This document shows positions 40,182 through 51,200 of a stretch of DNA of 64,000 bases, piece by piece. Source of the stretch: Gari tellinella (taxonomy: Eukaryota > Mollusca > Bivalvia > Cardiida > Psammobiidae). The translations under genes were made by a program, and so were the position numbers. The notes beneath the pieces were generated by a model. That model saw nothing but the letters and a program-made list of their open reading frames with translations. It was not told the origin of the DNA and searched no databases. The DNA lies in NCBI GenBank assembly GCA_922989275.2, contig OV277864.1, positions 69,692,158 to 69,756,157 of the forward strand, given 5' to 3'. Numbering within the stretch: the stretch's first letter is position 1; the number at the start of each line of letters is the position of its first letter.

Positions 40182-40432
40182 TGTTAAACACAGGTTTTAC
40201 AGTAAATAGAGGACACAAGTTTTTTTGGGTCAATAATTAGTATGGTCAATAATTCTCCTCTATTGTACCATACCATGTGTTACCATCAGTATTAGAGCTA
40301 CATGGTGTGTGTAACTCAATGGCCATCTGTTGTCAAGCCAAACAGTGTTAACTGTATTGACGTAACCTTTATCCTGCTGTCCAGTAATTTGACTTGTCCT
40401 TCACTTGCGCTTTTGTGAATTACAGAATATGT

Positions 40433-40678
40433 TTTAACCCTTTACCCCATAGAAGTGTTCCCATAGAATTTGTTCCTCCACTGAAGAAAATAGTTTCAAT
40501 TTATACAGTCATATATATGTATCATAAGAAATATTTTCTTTATTCTAGCAGATAATAGCTTAAAGCAGGCTGAAAGTAAAGCAGAATGTGCCTTACGGCA
40601 CATTCTACTTTACTTTCAACCTGCTTTAAGTGGTCACCTATCTTCAAAACTAGAAACAAGCTATGGGTAAATGGGTTA
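40433..40678 (-). repeat. inverted M1 copy, full
   Basis: TTTTAACCCTTTACCCCATA to GGGTAAATGGGTTA, palindrome AAAGCAGAATGTGCC / GGCACATTCTACTTT. From 40680 to 41200 I recognise nothing. Confidence 0.7.
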
Positions 40679-41208
40679 TACATTGTCATGTTTGCTGACC
40701 AAGGTGACACATGCTCTTATAGGGACACCTTATTTCAAACATTACACAGTAGTTTGTTGCATGCTGTACTCTGTGTTTTATGTCCAAGCTGATTCATTCA
40801 GCATGATAACGCCCCAATTCTCCAAATACATGAAATTGCCAGTCATAACAGAAATTGCTCAACTTGATTTGTCAGTAGTCGATGTGATGGTCTATGATTT
40901 GATAAATTATTTACCTGTTGTGTGATTTTGTAAATTATTCTGGATAATGTTCGTTTTGATGTGTATTGTTCATATTTAGCTGTCCCATGCTGTGAAGTAT
41001 CAAATATCATTATCAATTCTTGTCTGAAAGAAAATCAATTTGTCTGCTATTGGACAAGATTCAGAATTGGAATCTGATCAGGACCCAAATTTTTCTTACA
41101 TTTAACTTGAAAAGTGTTACACCTTAAAATGCTGAATTGTTCAAATGGACTATATCACTTTCGAAAAGTGTCTACCTTCTGTTTATTTTTTAGGACTCTT
41201 GAACAGAA

Positions 41209-41281
41209 ATCAAACAGTGTAGACCCTGATCAGAGGGCTCCTTTGGGAGCCCTCTGATCAGGGTTTGCACTGTTTGCAAAA
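41209..41281. repeat. M2 core palindrome
   Basis: Arms AACAGTGTAGACCCTGATCA and TGATCAGGGTTTGCACTGTT around GAGGGCTCCTTTGGGAGCCC. Confidence 0.7.
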
Positions 41282-41578
41282 GGGGGCTAACGGTGAAACC
41301 GTGACAACATTTCCAACCTGTTTTGATACCAACCTGTTTTGAGATATGCTGCATAATGTTGGAAATTTGACACTGACCTTTTCATAAAAAGGAGTTTTGA
41401 AAATTTTGTTTTAGAACAGTAGCGAGGACATTTTTTGCAGATGAAATAATTAGCCTGCATGCAAAGAGTTTAAAACTTATGTGGTTGTTACTAGTCAACA
41501 TGGATTAAATTGAAAAATAATTTAATGTTATACTAACTACTTGAGATTCACTTGTCCACTTGAGTTAGTTAAATTTTA

Positions 41579-41822
41579 ACCTTAACCCATTACCCCATAG
41601 CCTGTTTCTAATTTTAAAGAAAGATGATCACTTAAAGCAGGTTGAAAGTAAAGCAGAATGTTCCTTAAGGCACATTGTGCTTTATTTTAAGTCTGCTTTA
41701 AGCTAATATCTGCTAGGATATAGAAAATATTTCTTATTCATGACTGTATAAAAGGGAACTATTTTCTTCAGTGGATGAGTAAATTGTAGGCGTAAAAAGC
41801 GTATTTATGGGGGAATGGGTTT
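41579..41822 (+). repeat. M1 hairpin MITE
   Basis: TTAACCCATTACCCCATAGC to ATGGGGGAATGGGTT, with a mutated palindrome (AAAGCAGAATGTTCC, CACATTGTGCTTTA). Nothing is recognised in 41823-42135. Confidence 0.7.
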
Positions 41823-42137
41823 ATCTAGATACATGTATTTTGAAATTACATTTCTACAGTTTAATTTTGATAACTCAAATTCACTCTATTTTAAACCTAC
41901 CTGTATTTTAAAATTAAAGTCTGACTTCTGAGTGGCTGCTGACACAGATTTAACAAAACATGTACTGACAAAAGATGGTAGTTATATGTTATACTTAGAA
42001 ACAGAGACATGTATGCAGGTCTCCGTCAGAAATGAAACTGACGAAGGACAGATTGTGATTGACATGATGGAGGGGAGTAAAGCAATGAGATATACTGATA
42101 CTTGCCTGTGATTTAGCCATTGATTATCTGCGTGTAC

Positions 42138-42330
42138 AGGGCTCCAAAATCAAGAGGGAGTAAACTCAAGTTTTCCAACATTTTCTCCTTCATGTCTACA
42201 CTAAACTCTATGGTGTGACTACTCATTAGAATCGTCTCTTCGAGACGATTCTAATGAGTAGTCACACTATAGGGTTTGTTGCAGACATAAAGATTTTAGT
42301 TTCTGAAATACTCCCCTTGTCTGTAGCCCT
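42138..42330. repeat. M3 element, perfect stem
   Basis: AGGGCTCCAAAATCAAGAGG to CCTTGTCTGTAGCCCT. The stem ACTCATTAGAATCGTCTC around TTCGA is perfect, and TAGTCACACTATAGGG follows. Confidence 0.75.
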
Positions 42331-42585
42331 GATGTCTAATGTATACTCTCAATAATGTATTGTAAGTTATATCGCTGTTAACAAATACCCATATGGGATT
42401 TATATAGCTTGATCTCTACAGCTACATTTAGTAGTTGTTAGCATGTTTGTGTATATACTCGTGAGCATTTTTTGTATATAAAGAATATTAAATTTTGGGC
42501 TAAATTTTTTCGTGAATTTTGTAAATAATTGGTGTTATACTTTGGTAAAGAGAATAGTGATTTTTGATGTTACGTATGTACATGT

Positions 42586-42591
42586 AATAAA
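42586..42591 (+). terminator. candidate DENND4 poly(A) signal
   Basis: AATAAA is followed within 30 nt by a GT-rich TTGTGTGTTATC. That would give a 3' UTR of about 3.3 kb containing several hairpin repeats. A second candidate is AATAAA at 45331. Which is used cannot be seen from sequence. Confidence 0.3.
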
Positions 42592-42819
42592 AATGCTATG
42601 AAAATATTGTGTGTTATCAGAATGTTATGTCATATAATTCCAATTTGTGTGAACTGTAAAGCAGGTTAAAAATAATGCAGAAATCTATGTTTTTTGTAGG
42701 TATCCAAGTTATTTGATCGCTTAGTACAAGATTGACTGTATTTAGATACAGATTTTAGATTCTCATATTTAGAAAAAGTTATCTAGTCTGTATATAACTT
42801 ATTAATATAATTGAACTCC

Positions 42820-43146
42820 TTCAGGAGCTGTCTGATCTGGGTCTGCACTGCTTTCAAAAACATCACTATACGCAAATAACAGGAGAAAGATTAACCCACG
42901 ACTCCATAGCCTGTTTCTGGTATTGAATATACATGTAGATGACCACTTAAATAAGGCTGAAAGTAAAGCAGAATGTGCCTTAAGGTGCATTCTGCTTTAC
43001 TTTCAATCTGCTTGAAGCTGTAATCTGCTAGGATATAAAAAATATTTCTTAATTTATATATTCTTGATGTATGAAATAAAACTATTTTCCTAAAAGTAGG
43101 AATGAATTGAAGGAGTAAAAAGGCGCATTTTTGGGCTAATGTGTTA
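42820..43146 (+). repeat. half M2-type palindrome and M1 copy
   Basis: 42820-42855 is only the right arm of a GACAGCTCC palindrome (AGCTGTCTGATCTGGGTCTG). 42891-43146 is an M1 copy with palindrome AAAGCAGAATGTGCC / GGTGCATTCTGCTTT. A decayed M3 lies at 43340-43490. Confidence 0.65.
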
Positions 43147-43492
43147 AGCAGCTTGTAAATGAGTTGACCTTGGGCAATATTGACTACATAAACAGTGAAT
43201 AATGTGTCATATTACATTGAGATTTTACCATGCATAAGGATCACTTTTTATTTGGGTAGTTTGGAAAAAATGTCTTTAGCTTAGAAAGTTTTTGTTGGTT
43301 AGGTGTTGAGTATATCAAATTGATTGTGTATAAATCAAGGCTCGAAATTTAATAGAAGTAACATTATTTTTTTTTTTTTTTATCTCTACCAAATACTTAT
43401 ATTGTGGCTACTTATTAGAATCATCAGTTTGAGACTATTCTGATGAGTTGTGACAACTTAGACTTTGTTTGGTGATATCAAGGTTTTAGTAT

Positions 43493-43735
43493 TTAACCCG
43501 TTACCCCATAGCCTGTTCCATGTTTTGAACACAGGTGACCACTTAAAGCAGGTTGAAAGTAAAGTAGAATGTGCCATTCTGCTTTATTTTAAGCCTGCTT
43601 TAAGCTTCCATCTGCTAGAATATAAAATATATTTCTTATGGTGCGTATTCATGATTGTATAAAGTGGAACTATTTTCTTCAGTAGAGGAATAACTAAGAA
43701 GCGTAAAAAGGTGTATTTGTAGGGTAATGGGTTAA
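43493..43735 (+). repeat. M1 copy with shortened stem
   Basis: TTTAACCCGTTACCCCATAG to AGGGTAATGGGTTAA. The stem has lost its centre (AAAGTAGAATGTGCCATTCTGC). Confidence 0.7.
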
Positions 43736-43737
43736 AA

Positions 43738-43939
43738 TACAATCAAACCTCGATATCTCGAACTCGGTTAAATCGAACATACCCGTATTTCAAAGTTAAA
43801 ACGTGGCCTAGCCACGTTTTAACTTTGAAATATGGGTATATTCGTCTTAACCGAGCATGAAATAATGCAATTCATGTACGGTATCTAAATATCAGATATT
43901 TGGAGTTAAGCAAGTTCGAGATATCGAAGTTCGACTGTA
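43738..43939. repeat. pogo-like foldback MITE, best copy
   Basis: Ends TACAATCAAACCTCGATATC and TATCGAAGTTCGACTGTA. Inner arms GAACATACCCGTATTTCAAA and TTTGAAATATGGGTATATTC around AACGTGGCCTAGCCACGTT. It shows the unbroken form of the element at 18956. Nothing is recognised in 43940-44360. Confidence 0.8.
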
Positions 43940-44369
43940 CTGTACTTATCGGTATCTGGAGCTATGTGAATTATGTGTTCAGATTATGTTTACAATCAAG
44001 ACACTGTTGGATAGAAGGGTAACGATACCATACAGCATAATATTCATAATTGTATGACACAAAGTTTTGATGATAAAACAAATTATAGTTTGTGTGGAAT
44101 AAGGGCGAGTTAAACTCCCACTTCTAACCCTTAACTCTTTCAATACAAAGTGACTCTTGTGGGTTATTAGATTTTCCTTTGGGATCATTTTAATTACCAA
44201 AATATGAACCAGTCTGCTTTGAACTCTGGGCAGTTTAATAAATACTGCTGTTTTTAAATGGATTATATTTTTACTTGCTGTTTGTCTGATTAACATTCGC
44301 CTAAAAACTGGCCTAAAGTGATCAAACGTTGTGTCTGTTGAAGTGTATACCATAAGAATTTAACTTTTA

Positions 44370-44655
44370 GCGTGGCCTAGTGGTATAGTCACTGTGACTA
44401 ACATCTCTAAGGTCCTCACCGCTGTGAGTTCGAATCCCAGTAGGGTCGTTCGGATTTTTTGATTTTTTTCATGTGGGGAAGCCTTCCAGTTGGCTTGCAG
44501 AAGGTCGGTTGTACTACCCAGTTGCCGATGTGTGCCTGAAACGGTGCACAAAGGACTTCTGGGGTCTTCCTCCACCTGTAATTAGCTGTACGTCGCGATA
44601 TGACTGAAATACTGTTGAAAGCGACGTAAAATCAAAAACAAATCAAATCAAATTT
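44370..44655 (+). mobile_element. tRNA-derived SINE, second copy
   Basis: Head GTGGCCTAGTGGTATAGTCA and GAGTTCGAATCCC, body CTACCCAGTTGCC and GACTTCTGGGGTCTTCCTCC, tail AAAACAAATCAAATCAAAT. The 5' end lacks the GGGGGCCTCC of the copy at 32809, and no clean target duplication is visible. Confidence 0.82.
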
Positions 44656-44710
44656 TTATTTCTAATTCAGTTATTTTGAATGAGAGGTTTTGCTAGACCT
44701 TTGAGTTTGA

Positions 44711-44820
44711 ATCCAAAGCAGATGCCAAATAACATGGCATCTTGATCAGGATCCAAATTGTTTTTATGCCCCTGGGGCATACTGTTTTACTTGAAAAGTC
44801 TTCTTGTCTAAAGTGACTGG
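44711..44820. repeat. GGATCC-type remnant and TTTTATGCCCC fragment
   Basis: A decayed AAAGCAGATGCCAA ... GGATCCAAATTG palindrome is followed by TTTTTATGCCCCTGGGGCAT ... GTCTTCTTG, both ends of the TTTTATGCC repeat with the middle gone. Confidence 0.5.
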
Positions 44821-44924
44821 TGCAACACTAATAAAATGTTCAGTTAATATTAGAAATTACAGCAAATATAATGTAAATAATTATAATAAGAAATGAACTG
44901 GAAATAATAATGTCTTCTTCACAT

Positions 44925-45173
44925 TAACCCTTTACCTGATAGCCTATTTCTACTATTGAAGATAGGTGACCAATTAAAGCAGGTTGAAAGTGAAGCAGAA
45001 TGCGCCTTAAGGCGCATTCTGCTTGACTTTCAACCTGCTTTAAGCTATCATCTACTAGAATATAGAAAATACTTCTTACGGTACTTGTTTATGACTGTCA
45101 TAATTGGAACTATTTTCTTCAGTGGAGGAATAAATCATATTCGATAAAAGGCGCTTCTACGGGGGAAAGGGTT
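44925..45173 (+). repeat. M1 hairpin MITE, full copy
   Basis: TTAACCCTTTACCTGATAGC to GGGGGAAAGGGTTAA with palindrome AAGCAGAATGCGCC / GGCGCATTCTGCTT. Confidence 0.75.
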
Positions 45174-45330
45174 AATTAAGTGGTCATTGTAAAGGGAGAT
45201 TGCTGTACTTTGTTGTGTATGATGTTGTTACAGATTAATCTACATGTAAAGTTGTGTATCATACTGTTATATACTGTTTGCTCTCACATTATGACGTTAC
45301 TGTGCTATGAAAATTGTAAAAATATAAACA

Positions 45331-45336
45331 AATAAA
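45331..45336 (+). terminator. second candidate poly(A) signal
   Basis: AATAAA within ATAAACAAATAAATTG, followed by the GT-rich ATGTATGTTGTT. It would make the DENND4 3' UTR about 6 kb, which is long. It is less favoured only for that reason. Confidence 0.25.
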
Positions 45337-45569
45337 TTGACATGTATGTTGTTATTTATATCATTCCATTTACTGAGGACCTCAAATGCCAAATGAACTG
45401 CATCAGAAAGAAAATTGTCTTTTGATATTGCGTGCAGTGTAGACCCAGGAGAGTCAATGCCAGGACTACCCATATGTTGCCCATAAAAATCCTAATATTT
45501 TCAAGTGATTTTAATACTCGTACATTTAACCCTTTTGCTGCCAGCCTCTATAACTTTAACATAACTATT

Positions 45570-47292
45570 TAAACATTTTGGATCCAGATCAGACAACGCC
45601 TCATGCGGCATCTTATCTGGATCTGCTAGTAAACTGTTTGACACCCATATCAATTTTTCTCAATTAAAAAATGCATAAAATTCCAAATTTTAATTGTAAG
45701 AGCAGAACTCTGAAGATTTATTTAAAATCCATAGGTCTGGAGAAAAATCTGAACATTTTGGAAATTCCGGAGAAATGGTAACCTTTAATGCTGTTTCCAC
45801 TATGGGGTCTTATGAGAGATACTGTTTGTCTTTAATCAGACTTGTTGGCATTTCGACTGCTGACTGATTAGGGTAAATTTCTTATATGGGTCAACCTCTT
45901 ACCCTTTAGCCTGTTCCTAGTTTTGGAGATAGGTTACTACTTTAAGCAGGTTGACAATAAAGCAGAATTCACCTTATGGTGCATTCTGCTTTACTTTCAG
46001 CCTGCTTTAAGCTACCATCCGCTAGGATGAAGACAATATTTCTGATTGTGAATATTCACAATTGTATTAAGTATTTTCTTCATAGGAGAATACATGTACT
46101 CTGTCCTGATAAATGGTCACTGATGGTGTTAAGCACAAGTGGCATATTTAAGCAAGATGAAAGTAAGGCATCTTGATTTAAGCAGGAACCTGCTTTAACA
46201 AACAAATATGAGTACTTAAACCCTTATCAGCATATACTGATGCTTTTTAGCTCACCTCAGCAAACAGGGTGAGCTTTTGTGAATCTTTAATGACTGGCGA
46301 GTGTTGTGTGTCTTGCGTCATTGTGCCAATAGTTTTTAGTTGATCTTTGTTTAACCCTTTTCTCCATAGCCTGTTTCTAAGGCGTAATTTCTGCTTTATT
46401 TTCAGCCTGCTTATAGCTTCCATCTGCTAGGATATAAAACATTTTTCTGATAATACATATTCATGAGTGAATAAAGTGGAACTATTTTCTTCATTGGAGG
46501 AATAAATTAACAGCATATTTATGGGTGAATGGGTCAAGTAATAAATCCAGGTTGGACCATGGTCATAGCATATTGATGACTTTGTGAACAGTTTTGGATT
46601 TAGACAAGATGTCATATTTAACCCATTACCCCATACATATGCCTTTTTACCCCCTTAGTTTATTCCTCCGCTAAAGAAAATAGTTCCAATTTATAGTCAT
46701 ATATATATAATGCACCATAAGAAATATTTTTATATCCTGGCAGATGGCAGCTTAAAGCAGACTAAAAGTAAAGTAGAATGTGCCTTAAGGCACATTCTGC
46801 TTGACTTTCAACCTCCAATTGGTCGCCTGTGTTCAAAACTAGAAATAGGCTATTGGATAAAAGGTTAAATAACCCTTTCCTGCACAGTGTCTGGTGCTCT
46901 AGATCTACCTTCTTCTCCATGCAGTTGACATGTGTAATGCTAGATCATGTGGTCAAAGAGGTAGGGTGGGGGAGGGGCTTAATGGAAATAAGATTTGGTG
47001 CTAAAATGAGTGAGAAAATGTTGGATCTTTAACCCTTTCCCCCATAAAAGTGCCTTTTAGCGAATATGATTTATTCTTCTGCTCAGTCTGCTGAAGAAAA
47101 TAGTTTCAATTTAATCAGTTATGAATATATATTACTTAAGAAATATTTTCTATATGCTAGCACATGATAGCTTAAAGCAGGCTGAAAGTAAGGCAGAATG
47201 CGCCTTAAGGCCCATTCTGCTTTACTTTCAGCTTTCTTTAAGTGGTCACATATCTTCAAAACTAGAAACAGGTTATGGGGTAATGGGTTAAG
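45570..47292. repeat. intergenic repeat cluster
   Basis: 45570-45645 is a GGATCC-type palindrome. 45889-46100 is an M1 copy without a right end. 46248-46345 is a TTTTTAGCTCACCTC fragment. 46351-46535 is a forward M1 lacking its left stem arm. 46619-46867 and 47029-47292 are inverted M1 copies with good stems (AAAGTAGAATGTGCC; AAGGCAGAATGCGCC). No coding frame with support is seen. Confidence 0.65.
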
Positions 47293-47366
47293 GGTTAGAT
47301 CTAAGCGCCTCCTTCAAATCTAGGTTACTTCACAGATGCCAGCTGCCTTTGTTTTTAAAATAATCT

Positions 47367-47850
47367 TAACCCATTACCCCATAGCCTGCTTCTAGTTTTG
47401 AAGTTAGGTGACCACGTAACCCTTTCCTCCCTGAAACTTCAAGTGGACAATTTTAGTCCAGTCAATTTTTGAAATTTTAGGGTTGATTTTTACAATGTAA
47501 GCCAAAATGACAAACAGTGTAGACCCTGATCAGAGGGCTCCTTAGATGCCCTCTGATCAGGGTCTACACTGTTTGCATAGGACAACTGTACTCCTCACAG
47601 GTACGCTGTTTCCAAATGATGCATATATGCATGACTAGGGTTCACAGAGTTAAAGCAGGTTGAAAGTAAAGCAGAATGTGCCTTCAGGCGCATTCTGCTT
47701 TACTTTTTACCTGCTATAAGCTACCACCTGCTAAGGTAAAGGAAATTTTCTTCTGATATAATTCATGGCTGTATAAATTGAAACTATTTTCTTCAGGGGA
47801 GGAATGAATTAAAGGGGTAAAAATGCGTGTTTATGGGGGGAAAGGGTAAA
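47367..47850 (+). repeat. composite: M2 nested in M1, second copy
   Basis: M1 left part TTAACCCATTACCCCATAGC ... GGTGACCACG, then M2 from about 47416 (TAACCCTTTCCTCCC) to 47652 (TTCACAGAGTTAA). M1 resumes AAAGCAGGTTGAAAG and ends GGGGGGAAAGGGTAAA. The insertion point matches the copy at 14216. Confidence 0.75.
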
Positions 47851-48160
47851 TGACATTTTAAGCTGAAGAACTATAGCATGAGGGTATTGATCCTGATCTG
47901 ATCTCGATACAAACTACTGGTGAAATGAAAGTAGCTGACAATCGTAAGTACTCGGCCAACTCCGGCACCACTTCGGAATTACGGTAACCCACGAATTCAC
48001 TCCCGGTAGTGAGGATAAAAGCAAAGGGATTACGAATAACCCGGAAGTTGACCGGCGTTTCGTCGTGGACCAATCGGATCTCGACAACACACTAGCACAG
48101 GCCACGTTAGGATTCCCCATCGGTCTCGCTACTTTTCCAAGTGCAAGGCGAGAGACAAAC
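47851..48160 (+). promoter_or_regulatory. PDIA3: PDIA3 promoter and 5' UTR region
   Basis: This stretch is GC-richer than the flanks and free of hairpin repeats. It contains CCAAT at 48070-48074 and an ERSE-II-like site, and runs into the first PDIA3 codon. No TATA box is evident near the presumed start. The transcription start is not resolved. Confidence 0.55.
48064..48074 (-). promoter_or_regulatory. ERSE-II motif upstream of PDIA3
   Basis: CGTGGACCAAT is the exact reverse complement of the ERSE-II consensus ATTGG-N-CCACG, bound in mammals by NF-Y with ATF6 or XBP1. It lies 86 bp before the PDIA3 start codon. ER chaperone and PDI genes are standard targets of the unfolded protein response, so the position makes sense. 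Function in this organism is inferred. Confidence 0.6.
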
Positions 48161-48294
48161 ATGTATTTTCCAATTGTTTTACTGAGTGTCATTACACTAG
48201 CAGCATCCAGCGATGTCCTGGACTTCACAGACAGCAACTTTGCAACTGGCGTTAAAGACATGGACATCGCTTTAGTGGAGTTCTTTGCCCCATG
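48161..48294 (+). CDS. PDIA3: PDIA3 exon 1: signal peptide and start of a domain
   Basis: It encodes [17 protein letters not shown], then [14 protein letters not shown] and ALVEFFAPW. The donor GTAGGT splits the tryptophan codon of WCGHC. The C-terminal half matches the beta-alpha-beta start of thioredoxin folds. Confidence 0.93.
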
Positions 48295-51200
48295 GTAGGT
48301 GATGGGTGGGGTACAATATTTTGGCATCGCTAAAGAAAATCTACCGGTAGAATCAAAGCTTTACATGAAAGCATGAACAACATTTAAATAGTTACAAAAG
48401 TTGTATTGATATGTGGTCAAGAGTATCAGGTCAAGGACGTTTTTTCATGATACAGTTCTAAAAACTTCTGTTTTCCACAAAAAAAATCCTTCAAATTGGG
48501 CATGAATTATGATGAATATTCATCTCTAAGGCTTAATGGGTTGAGATTGACAATTGTTTTACGTAATTCAGCAATTTTTGTTTTGGCAGCTACTTGTGGG
48601 ATAGTCCACATGTGTACAGTTTTGGAACCGGCCATATCTCGTCACAATAACGCACATTTTTATGAGAGGAATTCTCCATGTCTTAATTAGTCGCAATACA
48701 CGTTGATCGACGATTCGTTCTGTTAAACATGCCTTGTTTCGCATATAATACCATCAGCTTATGTTATTATGTATGTATATATTTTATGATGATGCATACA
48801 AGTCAAATAAATTATCTGTTCTGTTCGGTGTAAAGCCCAAAAGATTTGGTTGGGCATTAAATTTCTCTAATTTCTCTCCGATGTGTACTAGCTAACGAAG
48901 GAAGGATAAAAACAACCTCACTGGACTCCGAGAGTATCTCAAAAAGTTTAAAAATGGACTAGCAGCGACAACTTTTTATATAGAATAGCGTAAGTTTTGC
49001 ATTGTCTTTATATTTAGTATTTACTTGCACTTTCATTCCCAGGTGTGGACATTGTAAACGTTTAGCCCCGGAGTACGAAAAAGCAGCTACAGCTTTGAAG
49101 AATGCAGACACACCTGTGCCTCTTATAAAGGTATGTATAAGTCCTTTGAATTACGGAAAATGTCAGCGCTGCCATTTCTCCGGATTTTTCCGAAATCTTC
49201 GGATTTTTTTCTAGTACATGATAGCTTAAAGAAGGCTGAAAGTAAAGCAGAATGCGCCTTAAGGCGCATATTCTGCTTTTCTTCCAGCCTGATTTAAGCA
49301 GCCATGTATCTAAAAAAAATAGAAACCGGCGATGGGGTAAACATACGTTTCGTAAAATCGCACTTGAAAAATGCAAATTTGGAAATCTTAAGATTTTTCA
49401 TGTCAAATTATGGTAGCCCTGAAATGTTTAAACTCATTTTCTGAGGCAGCCATACAGCCTATTATTTCTGAGGAGAGTAACAATTTCCTGGCCGCCGCAG
49501 AATTCCTACGGAGAGTTTTTTAACGTTGTACAAATGCAGATCACTTTTGTAAATGGTTTGTATCCAAATAAGAACCCAATTTGTGTGGTGCTTAACTGTT
49601 TGACACTCATTTTAGATTCAGTTGTGCAAAACTGAGGTTGAATTCAAAAACATGTTTTGTTAAATGAAGATAACAACTTTTTCTGATTTTTCTTTAATAC
49701 ATGTTTCAAATACTGTTGTCGTGTATTGATGTCCCTAGGTAGATTGTTCAGCTTCGCCAGCTTTCTGTAGAAGACTGGGTATGAAATTGTACCCTACCCT
49801 AGCAGTCTTCAGAAAGGGGGAGTGGGTTGAGGAGCTTAATAGTGAAGATGACAGTCATAAGACTGCTGGTATTGTTTCTGTGTATTTATTGATAGCGTCA
49901 AGATAAGAGGAAGTCTACTATAGATAACCCTATACTCTGTAGATACACCTTTTTACGCATTTAATTATTCATTCTTCCACTGAAGGAAATAGTTCCAGTT
50001 TTATACAGTAATAAATATGCAACATAAGAAATATTTTCTATATTCTTGCAGATGGTAGCTTTAAGCAGGTTGGAAGTAAAGCAGAATGTGCCTGAAGGTG
50101 CATTCTGCTTTACTTTAGACCTGCTTTAAGTGGTTACTTGTCTTCAAAACTGAAACAGACTATGGAGTAACGGGTTAATAAACAATTTTACTTTTTAATG
50201 TCTTCAGCAAATCACTACGATGTGACTTGTCAGATATTTCTACTGATAAATCATATTGTAGAATTTGGTAAAAACAGATTTTGATATTTGGAAAAATACC
50301 TCCCTTATCTGGCGCTGTTTGTGTTGTATCATGTTCACTATGAATCGAAATACTATCACAGGTGTATAACTCTGTCTCAAATAGAATGTCTCAAATTAAA
50401 TTCCGGTAAATTAATTGGCATGTTGTTTTGGACTGAGCAGTTTCTGTTGTATAATATATCTTAATCATTTAACCTATTAGCCAATAGCCTGTTTCAAGTT
50501 TTGAAAACGGGTTACTACATAAAGCAGGTTGAAAGTAAAGCAGAATGTGCATAAAGGCTTCTGTTTTTCTTTCAGCCAGCTTTAACCTATTACCCCATAT
50601 ATACACATATTTACACCTTTAATTATTCTTCCACTGAAGAAAATAGTTCCACTTTATATAGTCACAAAATACATCATGAAATATTTTCTTTGTTCTAGCA
50701 GATGGTAGTTTAAAGCAGGCTGAAAGTAAAGCTTTACTTCCAACCTGCTTTAAGTGTTCCCCTGTCTTCAGTACTAGAAACGGGTCATGGGGTAGTAGAT
50801 TAAGCCACCATCTGCTCAAGTAAACTCGCTTTTATCTAGACCAATGTATGTACTTATGATATTCATGTTTTTACCACTGTTAGGTTGATTGTACTGCCAA
50901 TACAGAAGTATGTGGAAAGTATGGTGTTTCTGGATACCCAACTCTAAAAATTTTCCGGGGTGGGGATTTGTCAGAGGACTATAATGGCCCACGTGAAGCA
51001 GGTATATCCATGGCAACTAAGCTTGAATAGTGCTTGTAAATCATGCTTGCTTGAATAGTGTTGTATGAAATGTTCTTTTTAAGCTTTCGGTAAGCTTGTG
51101 CATTCTATGAGATGGTCAAATAAATTATTTAGAGACATGTAATTAAAGTTTGGAGATCTGTAGAGACATGGCTGAGGACAAAAGTGATGCAAATCGAAAG

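Noticed and set aside
47914..48327. 137-codon antisense frame over the PDIA3 promoter and exon 1
   Set aside because: It overlaps the signal-peptide exon on the other strand, has no recognisable family, and has composition consistent with a shadow of the sense strand.
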